Positions 1 to 5,442 of a stretch of 5,442 nucleotides of DNA are shown one piece after another (the first letter of the stretch is position 1; each line of letters begins with the position of its first letter). The position numbers and the translations under genes were made by a program. The notes below the pieces were generated by a model that was not told where the DNA came from, did not search any database, and saw only the letters and a program-made list of their open reading frames with translations. This DNA comes from Flavipsychrobacter stenotrophus (GTDB lineage: Bacteria > Bacteroidota > Bacteroidia > Chitinophagales > Chitinophagaceae), in contig CANCOG010000372.1 of NCBI GenBank assembly GCA_947379685.1, positions 1-5,442 on the forward strand, given 5' to 3'.

Positions 1-1
1 G

Positions 2-607
2 AATAAACAGTTTTTGCAATTTATGAAAAACATTTGCGTTGCCCAGCCGCTGACGCTGGAGGCCACCTACAAAAAAGCAGAAAAGGCCGGGTTAAACTAT
101 GTTACCTCACCTAACAAAAAAGTCCGCTTTTATAGCTGGAATACCCTGATGGGCGATGACGTGCAGCTCTATACCGACCTGGTACAGTACCGCGAAGGCA
201 ACAACATATACGTATCGAAACTAATTGATGCTCAGTCGAAGGGCGATCCCGGAGGGACTTATAAAGAAATACAGGAACGGAACCTGGCAAACCACAAGAC
301 TGTTTACGTGGTCTCTTTTTTTCAGATGGGGTCCCAGTGGAATAAAGGTGGCGGAGCCATAGCCTACGAAATTTCCGGAAACAAAATAGCGGAAACGCAA
401 TTCTTTATAACCCGCAATCACCAGGTTAGCCGGATAGAATATGGCTACGACATGTTTTCTTCTAATAACGAACCCCAATTCGTAACCTTCAGCAAGGATG
501 GCAAAGCTATGTATGTTCCCCTTATTTCGGGTAACAAAACAGGCGGTGAGCACCTCACTTACCTATTCGATGGCAATAATTATGTTTTCAATAAGAATCA
601 GCAATGA
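2..607 (+). CDS. Hypothetical protein, C-terminal part (5' end probably outside the window)
   Basis: I do not recognise a named family with confidence. The reading frame is open from the left edge (codons at 2, 5, 8 and 11 encode N-K-Q-F) to a TGA at 605-607, giving about 201 visible residues. Possible internal starts are TTG at 14 and ATG at 23. Neither is followed by a signal peptide or preceded by a clear ribosome binding site, so I infer that the gene begins upstream. The visible protein is soluble, has no membrane segment, and is rich in alternating beta-strand patterns with aromatic residues. Examples are the R-F-Y-S-W-N stretch about 40 residues in, followed by a D-L-V-Q-Y segment, and later a D-G-N-N-Y-V-F segment near the end. 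Bacteroidota encode many exported or lipid-anchored proteins of this style with an N-terminal signal, which would be cut off here. It lies 33 bp upstream of the TPR gene on the same strand, so co-transcription is possible. Coding status is well supported; function is unknown. Confidence 0.8.
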   Translation, partial: NKQFLQFMKNICVAQPLTLEATYKKAEKAGLNYVTSPNKKVRFYSWNTLMGDDVQLYTDLVQYREGNNIYVSKLIDAQSKGDPGGTYKEIQERNLANHKTVYVVSFFQMGSQWNKGGGAIAYEISGNKIAETQFFITRNHQVSRIEYGYDMFSSNNEPQFVTFSKDGKAMYVPLISGNKTGGEHLTYLFDGNNYVFNKNQQ

Positions 608-617
608 GATTATGGCT

Positions 618-625
618 TACATTTG
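618..625 (+). promoter_or_regulatory. Candidate Bacteroidota -7 promoter element (TACATTTG)
   Basis: TACATTTG matches the TAnnTTTG -7 consensus of the Bacteroidota primary sigma factor exactly. It sits in the 33-bp gap upstream of the TPR gene, 15 bp before its ATG. No TTG-type -33 element is visible at the expected spacing (about 595-600), and the implied leader would be only about 10 nt. It may therefore be a weak promoter or a chance match. Confidence 0.25.
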
Positions 626-640
626 AGTAGATAATATTGA

Positions 641-2530
641 ATGAAAAGCAGTTTAAGCATATTGAAATGGGTGAAAATGGGGGCTTTTTCTGCCTGCATT
701 TGTTTAGCGGGCAACATTGTGCGCGGGCAGGAGACAAAAATTGACATGGAGCACCCGATGGACACCCCAAAGCCACCGGAAACAAAGGAAAGTAAACTGC
801 TAATGGCGCAAAAATTTGCTGCCAACAAACAGTACGACTCTGCAGTTATTACTTACAGCGATCTTTATAAGTCAGCCCCCGATGATATTTATCCCGAATA
901 CCTGGCGACACTCATCATTGCAAAAAAGTATAAAGAAGCTGAAAAACTGGTACAGGCACGCATGACACAGCCCAATACCAATGGCAACGTTTACGAAATT
1001 GACCTCGGCAGGATCTATAAACTGCAGGGAAAAGAAGACAAGGCCACAGAATTGTTTAACTCAGCAGTGATGAAGGTTAACGGCGATGATATGCTTACCC
1101 AGCGTATTGCCAAAGCATTCACCGATGCCGAACTTTATGAATATGCGATCAGGGTTTATGACCGGGGCTCGGGCTTGGTAGGCAACCGGAGTTTCTATTG
1201 TATACAGACGGCGAACCTTTTTGCAAAGACAAACCAGCTGGACAAGGCCATGGACGAAATGCTGACAGGTAGCGCTACACAATTTTCTACGCCCGATAAC
1301 CTGAAAGCAATGTTTCTGCAATGGATGGGGGATGATCCTAAAAAATTACAGATAGGCCAGAAGAACCTGCTCAAGCGACTTACAGAGCAACCTGACAATG
1401 TCTATTTTGCAGAACTGCTTACCTGGATCTATACCCAAAAAAATGACTGGGACGGTGCACTCATGCAAATGGAGGCTATCGATGAGCGCAATCAGGAGAC
1501 AGGGAAGCGCCTGCTCGACTTTGCCCGCCTGGCTATCAATGCAAAACAATACGAAGCTGCGGGTAAGGCATACGACGATGTTATTGCAAAGGGCGCCACA
1601 AATACACTGTATGGCATAGCGAAAAGCGAAAAAGTCTCGGCCCGTTTTACTCAGCTAAAAAACGCACCCGAAGTAAAGGCAGAAGACGTGACTACTTTAC
1701 TGAAACAGTATGATGAACTACTAACGGAATTCCCGCAATATTACTCTACTCAAACTGCTTCGGATTATGCTACGGTTTCGGCACAGTTTGCCGATAGTGT
1801 CGATAAGGGAATTCACATTTTACAAAAGGCACTGAAGAGCCCAACCACCACCCGGCAGTTTACCGGAGTGTTCAAATTACAACTTGGCGACTACTACCTG
1901 CTGAAGGGCAAGATATGGGAAGCATCGCTGTCATACAGCCAGGTTGATAAAGAATTTAAGCAGGACATTATGGGTGAGGATGCGCGTTTCAGGAATGCCA
2001 AGCTGGCCTATTACCGTGGCGATTTTGAATATGCGCAACACCTGCTGGGCGTATTGAAGGCATCAACTACCGAATTGATTGCCAATGATGCCTTATTGCT
2101 TTCCGTGCAGATCACTGAAAATGTAGAAGACAGTTTTACCTATCCACTGACCCGGTTTGCTTATGCGGGCCTGTTGTTCTCGCAAAATAAAGATTCGGTG
2201 GCCGGATTGCTGATAGACAGCATCGCAAAGGCTTTCCCAAAGCACCCGCTCAATGATGATATTATTATGGCGCATGCGAAAACTGCACTAAAACATCACG
2301 ACTATGACAAGGCTTTGAGTTTCCTGCACGACATCATCCAGAAATACGGGCAGGACGTGCTGGGCGACGATGCGTTGTTCATGACCGCGGAGATCTACCG
2401 GATCAATCTTCATAAAAATGACGAAGCCAAGAAGAACTATGAGCAACTGATCATAGACTTCCCTGGAAGCACATTTGTGCAGGCCGCCCGGCAGCATATC
2501 AGGGATATCAATAACGGGGTATTGCCGTGA
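641..2530 (+). CDS. Exported tetratricopeptide-repeat (TPR) protein, complete, 629 aa
   Basis: This is a predicted envelope scaffold built almost wholly of TPR helix pairs; the binding partner is unknown. Residues 1-30 look like a Sec signal peptide: K2 and K9-W-V-K12, then a hydrophobic core around M13-V27, with likely cleavage near V-R-G29/Q30. F-S-A-C19 is an imperfect lipobox, so a lipoprotein is a less likely alternative. A short Pro/Glu-rich linker (about 31-50) precedes the solenoid. Recognisable TPR-like units lie near 51-82, 83-112, 116-149, 150-183, 184-213, 253-285, 288-320, 408-442, 445-478, 536-572 and 574-610, separated by degenerate helical stretches. The last unit ends in a D-F-P-G-S-x-F-V-x-x-A-R pattern, like the BamD/YbgF class of periplasmic TPR proteins. 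ATG 641 is chosen because the signal peptide follows it directly. The ribosome binding site is weak, as is usual in Bacteroidota. It lies 33 bp after the upstream gene and is convergent with the T9SS gene. The TPR call is secure; the cellular role is open. Confidence 0.9.
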   Translation: MKSSLSILKWVKMGAFSACICLAGNIVRGQETKIDMEHPMDTPKPPETKESKLLMAQKFAANKQYDSAVITYSDLYKSAPDDIYPEYLATLIIAKKYKEAEKLVQARMTQPNTNGNVYEIDLGRIYKLQGKEDKATELFNSAVMKVNGDDMLTQRIAKAFTDAELYEYAIRVYDRGSGLVGNRSFYCIQTANLFAKTNQLDKAMDEMLTGSATQFSTPDNLKAMFLQWMGDDPKKLQIGQKNLLKRLTEQPDNVYFAELLTWIYTQKNDWDGALMQMEAIDERNQETGKRLLDFARLAINAKQYEAAGKAYDDVIAKGATNTLYGIAKSEKVSARFTQLKNAPEVKAEDVTTLLKQYDELLTEFPQYYSTQTASDYATVSAQFADSVDKGIHILQKALKSPTTTRQFTGVFKLQLGDYYLLKGKIWEASLSYSQVDKEFKQDIMGEDARFRNAKLAYYRGDFEYAQHLLGVLKASTTELIANDALLLSVQITENVEDSFTYPLTRFAYAGLLFSQNKDSVAGLLIDSIAKAFPKHPLNDDIIMAHAKTALKHHDYDKALSFLHDIIQKYGQDVLGDDALFMTAEIYRINLHKNDEAKKNYEQLIIDFPGSTFVQAARQHIRDINNGVLP

Positions 2531-2555
2531 TGGCAAGTATTATCTGGCAATCACG
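2521..2555. terminator. Candidate hairpins at the convergent gene junction
   Basis: Only 9 bp separate the TGA of the TPR gene (2528-2530) from the TAA of the minus-strand gene (2542-2540). Three inverted repeats overlap here. TTGCC (2522-2526) can pair with GGCAA at 2532-2536 around a 5-nt loop. ATTGCC (2521-2526) can pair with GGCAAT at 2546-2551. CGTGAT (2526-2531) can pair with ATCACG at 2550-2555. The structures are mutually exclusive, short, and lack a U-tract on either strand. A bidirectional terminator is plausible from position alone, but the sequence support is weak. Confidence 0.25.
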
Positions 2556-5442
2556 AAGTGTTTGTAAATAGCACCTTCCAGGGTGTATACTTTTAAAATA
2601 TATTGTCCCGGAGCAACTGCGTTATCCATGTTTATTTGTTGGTTAAAAATGCCACCTTGTCCTGAAACAGAATTGCGATAAACCACTTGCCCCAGCACAT
2701 TCATTATTTCGTAGTTTAGCCTATCATCGGTTGTAGATTGCACACTTCCTGAAAGGTTGAAGTGCCCATTGTTAGGGTTAGGATAAAGTGCAATATCCCC
2801 TGTTTCCAAGGTCAGATTCTGAGCACTCAGGAATGCCGGATGGGTGATAATAGTATTCGTATGGTTGTAAGGCGATATTGCGCACGGTATGTTGCAACTG
2901 ACCACACAGAAAACAGTATCTTCCTTTAGTGCTGCATGTTGGTAAGTCGAACTTGTGGCACCTGTTACAACCGCCCCGTTTAAAAACCATTGATACAGCG
3001 GCGCGGAACCACAATTTGACAGTTCAGCAGTGAACGTCACCATCTGCCCCGGAACTATGGCTGTATCTGAGGGGCTTGCCGTTATTATTGCACCCGGAGT
3101 AACGTTTGGAATGACCTGTAATGTAATGGTATTACTCTCAACAGAATCAATGGTCGCACATTGTGCATTACTTACGAGAATACAACTCACAGTATCGCCA
3201 TTCGCCGGTACATAATTATAAATGGTACCGGTACCCATGATAACACCAGATACTTTCCAGAGAATCATCGGAGCGGTGCCACCATTTACTAACCCCGTCG
3301 AAAATGTAACATGATCTCCATTGCATACCACAGAATCGGGACTGATGGTCTGATTTACCATGGGTGTAACCGACGGCAGAACACTGATCACCTTTTGGGC
3401 GACCGAAGTTCCACATTCGTTTGAGGTGGTATATAAGACTGTATCTGCCCCGGGATTAATGCCAGTAACAATGCCAGCGGCAATACTTGCACGACTGTTT
3501 ACCGCACCCCACAAACCAGATGCCACGGTCTCGGACAAGGTTAGCGTTCCTGCCTGGCACACAGTTGCAGCGCCGGATATAGTTCCTGCATCGGTTAAGG
3601 GCTTTATGTGAATTGCTATGATATTAGAGTTGGTATAAACAGTGTCGTCCATTGTTGTTTTCATGACGCATTTCACGGCATTCCCCGCTACCAGTCCGGT
3701 GGTCATAAACCCTGCACTATCTGTCCCTGCGGGGGTTGAATTGACAAACCACTGGTAATGACGGAAACCAACTAGTGATGTTGTCGCCATAAAATGAACC
3801 GAATCAATATGACACACCGAATCTCCGAGAGCAGACGCTATCGATATGTGTGGTGTGAGCACAGTATTAAGCGAGGAGTCTGTCAGCACAACAGGATTAT
3901 CATCAAAATAGATTCCAGCGTGGCCATAGATTGCCGTGCCATCTGCCAGGCCGGTCCTTGCCTTAATGGAATACATTACCGTTCCTGTACACCGGCCATG
4001 GTGAGTGCTGTCCAGTAGTTTTATGTTGGGGAAATCAAATTTCACGATAGTGTGCCCGCCAGCATGTAATAATGCTATGTCCATCGATGCACTCGCACCT
4101 TCCAATCGCAAAGTTCTAGGGTCCAAATAATCCGACAAAGTATCCATCACAAAAATATTCTGCGCAGTATCATTCCCGTCATTTTCGAATTCTATGGCGT
4201 AGTGCAGTTTTGTACCGTTTAATATATAACCGTCCGGAGTTACTGAAATATGGTTGGGGTCGTAAGATGACTTTACCGTATCGACTCTTAAAATTACATT
4301 ATTGGTAGTGTCCAAGTCTCCAGCGGTTGGGCTTACCGTGATTAGGGTATGTACGGTGTCTCCTGGGGTGAGCCAGGTGCTGGTAGGGATATCGAGTGAA
4401 TAGGTTATATATTTGGGCACATCGACTGAAGAAACATTGCTGAGATTCCATGTCGCAGTATTTCCCGTTACAGACGTTGGATTTATAGAAAAATAACTAA
4501 ACACATACTTCGGGCTTATGTGCAGAGAAACACTGGCCGTTTGCGGCGTACACCACAAATTTTTCAGCAATATACTTCCGGTGGCCATGTGCCTGCCAGT
4601 GCGAAGTGTCGCATTTTCTGCCAAGTCAAACCCAGTAGTAGAACGGCACGAAAGAGCGACATATTTATTAGAATTTAAGTGAGAACTACTTAACGTATCA
4701 TAAATTATTCCTCCTGCGATACAGGGAAAAACAAATGCTGTATCCAAACCCGTTAATCTAAAGGTGTAAACTGTGCCCGGCGATCCATATGCGGCGAAGT
4801 GAAAGCCACTGGTAACCGAAATGCTATCGATTGTCGTGCCATTAGAATCCACCCTTATTGTCAAAGGCAACATATTAAGAAGCTCAGACGCAGTATCAAA
4901 CTGGCAATTCCCATTCGCATCCAAATAAAGCGAAAAACTAAGATCATTGCACACGGAATGTTGGTAAGGGTACGCCACCGAATCGAGGGGTGAAGTACTG
5001 TTGTATAGTACCTGTTTTATACTGTAGGTCCCGGAATAGGCGTAGTAGTGGCTAAACGTAGTAATCGTAGTAAGTGCACCAGGAAAAATATTTGTCGTGT
5101 CGATAGAGCCATCTCCATACCGAGTTACAAGGGTATAGGACAAATAATGTGCAGGAACGCTTACTCCAATTGTCGGGCTGCTGCAATGATTATTAATAAA
5201 CGAAGAAAACAATGACGAAGTAGCTCCGTAGCTCGGAGGGTTGATGTTAATGGTAAAGTATGCAGAGTCGGTGCCGCAACTTGTTGAGGAGGCCCGATTA
5301 AAAATTGTTGCTGTACCCACAGCCAACGCAGTAACCTTGCAGTCACCAGTGCTCAGTGTAACAAGGCTTGCATTTGTTGCGGAGATCATACTCCAACTAT
5401 TTGGAAACCCATAAGCAGAATATATTGCTGTATCACCAAGCC
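2540..5442 (-). CDS. Large modular T9SS-secreted surface protein with Ig-like, Big2-like, PKD-like and DUF7619-type domains (N-terminus outside the window)
   Basis: This is the C-terminal 966 or so residues of a secreted or surface protein. The frame stays open to the right edge. M at 5389 is internal, because the codons before it (L-G-D-T-A-I-Y through N-S-W-S) complete a Big2-like strand pattern. Numbering from that Met, the modules are: Big2-like, ending near 50; PKD-like, about 60-140 (Y-G-D-G-S at 91-95, then H-Y-Y-A-Y-S-G-T-Y); an SdrD-B-like module, about 148-220, with a D157-x-N-x-N-x-x-x-D165 loop likely to bind calcium; a DUF11/CARDB-like beta-sandwich, about 255-370; DUF7619-type, about 370-510, opening with S-Y-D-P-N and closing with I-Y-F-D-D-N-P-V; Ig-like, 512-597; Big2-like, 598-672; two more Ig-like, 673-761 and 762-852; and a T9SS type A sorting domain, about 864-949. 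No enzymatic motif is visible, so an adhesive or stalk function is inferred; a catalytic or binding head could lie in the missing N-terminus. Promoter and signal peptide are outside the window. Confidence 0.9.
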   Translation of the reverse strand, partial: LGDTAIYSAYGFPNSWSMISATNASLVTLSTGDCKVTALAVGTATIFNRASSTSCGTDSAYFTININPPSYGATSSLFSSFINNHCSSPTIGVSVPAHYLSYTLVTRYGDGSIDTTNIFPGALTTITTFSHYYAYSGTYSIKQVLYNSTSPLDSVAYPYQHSVCNDLSFSLYLDANGNCQFDTASELLNMLPLTIRVDSNGTTIDSISVTSGFHFAAYGSPGTVYTFRLTGLDTAFVFPCIAGGIIYDTLSSSHLNSNKYVALSCRSTTGFDLAENATLRTGRHMATGSILLKNLWCTPQTASVSLHISPKYVFSYFSINPTSVTGNTATWNLSNVSSVDVPKYITYSLDIPTSTWLTPGDTVHTLITVSPTAGDLDTTNNVILRVDTVKSSYDPNHISVTPDGYILNGTKLHYAIEFENDGNDTAQNIFVMDTLSDYLDPRTLRLEGASASMDIALLHAGGHTIVKFDFPNIKLLDSTHHGRCTGTVMYSIKARTGLADGTAIYGHAGIYFDDNPVVLTDSSLNTVLTPHISIASALGDSVCHIDSVHFMATTSLVGFRHYQWFVNSTPAGTDSAGFMTTGLVAGNAVKCVMKTTMDDTVYTNSNIIAIHIKPLTDAGTISGAATVCQAGTLTLSETVASGLWGAVNSRASIAAGIVTGINPGADTVLYTTSNECGTSVAQKVISVLPSVTPMVNQTISPDSVVCNGDHVTFSTGLVNGGTAPMILWKVSGVIMGTGTIYNYVPANGDTVSCILVSNAQCATIDSVESNTITLQVIPNVTPGAIITASPSDTAIVPGQMVTFTAELSNCGSAPLYQWFLNGAVVTGATSSTYQHAALKEDTVFCVVSCNIPCAISPYNHTNTIITHPAFLSAQNLTLETGDIALYPNPNNGHFNLSGSVQSTTDDRLNYEIMNVLGQVVYRNSVSGQGGIFNQQINMDNAVAPGQYILKVYTLEGAIYKHFVIAR
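2543..2800 (-). other. T9SS type A C-terminal sorting domain (within the minus-strand gene)
   Basis: The last 86 or so residues match the por-secretion type A sorting pattern. They open with L-Y-P-N-P-N-N-G-H-F (868-877, numbered from the Met at 5389), continue with Y-E-I-M-N-V-L-G-Q-V-V-Y (893-904), then A-P-G-Q-Y-I-L-K-V (926-934), and end in Y-K-H-F-V-I-A-R. In this family the domain directs the folded periplasmic cargo through the T9SS outer-membrane translocon. It is normally cleaved by the sortase-like PorU, with cargo released or attached to anionic lipopolysaccharide. The terminal basic residue and K943 fit the family. This is the best single marker for assigning the window to Bacteroidota. 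Confidence 0.9.

Noticed and set aside
14..25. TTG at 14 or ATG at 23 as the true start of the first gene
   Set aside because: The frame is open to the left edge, no ribosome binding site precedes either codon, and the N-terminus would lack the expected signal sequence. A 5'-truncated gene is more likely.
588..828. Two minus-strand open frames opposite the start of the TPR gene
   Set aside because: They overlap a well-supported signal peptide and TPR coding region, have low-complexity compositions with no recognisable domain, and no ribosome binding site. They are shadows.
641..2530. TPR protein as the gliding/T9SS component SprE/PorW
   Set aside because: SprE/PorW is also an exported TPR protein in this phylum, but it is a longer lipoprotein, and I see no specific motif here that supports the match. 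The presence of a T9SS cargo gene nearby is not enough.
5387..5389. ATG at 5389 (minus strand) as the true start of the T9SS protein
   Set aside because: The frame continues upstream to the window edge, and the upstream codons complete a Big2-like domain. No signal peptide follows this Met.
2540..5442. Enzyme domain (protease, glycosidase) in the visible part of the T9SS protein
   Set aside because: All visible segments read as beta-sandwich or Ig-like modules, with no catalytic motif. A catalytic domain could only be in the missing N-terminus.
1..5442. CRISPR arrays, tRNA/rRNA genes, insertion sequences, phage or defence genes
   Set aside because: I saw no regularly spaced direct repeats, no tRNA-like cloverleaf, no terminal inverted repeats flanking a transposase, and no nuclease or methylase motifs. 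The window is nearly all ordinary coding sequence.

Overview
The window looks like chromosomal DNA of a Bacteroidota bacterium, probably Chitinophagales or a related environmental lineage; this is inferred from protein content only. The strongest evidence is the minus-strand gene, a modular surface or secreted protein that ends in a type A sorting domain of the type IX secretion system (T9SS). It also carries a DUF7619-type module and Ig-like/Big2-like repeats, an architecture typical of this phylum. The plus-strand genes fit as well: a long exported TPR protein, weak Shine-Dalgarno sequences, and a TAnnTTTG-type promoter element.

Layout. Positions 2-607 (+) hold the 3' part of an unrecognised gene whose start is probably left of the window. 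After a 33-bp gap, 641-2530 (+) encodes a complete 629-residue tetratricopeptide-repeat protein with a Sec-type signal peptide. After a 9-bp gap, and convergent to it, 2540-5442 (-) encodes the C-terminal 966 or so residues of a large T9SS cargo protein. Its 5' end lies beyond the right edge. The window is almost entirely coding, with no stretch over 300 bases lacking a gene. I saw no tRNA, rRNA, CRISPR array, insertion sequence or phage gene.

How the genes relate. The two plus-strand genes are close enough to be co-transcribed, although a candidate -7 element sits between them. The TPR protein is predicted to be exported and to work as a protein-protein interaction scaffold in the cell envelope; its partner cannot be read from the sequence. 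The minus-strand protein should cross the outer membrane through the T9SS and be released or anchored at the surface, where its beta-sandwich modules suggest a stalk or adhesive role. Nothing shows that the convergent genes work together.

I looked for a novel system and did not find convincing evidence of one. The points worth a second look are the domain order and cysteine pattern of the T9SS protein, the unidentified upstream gene, and the very tight convergent junction with competing inverted repeats.
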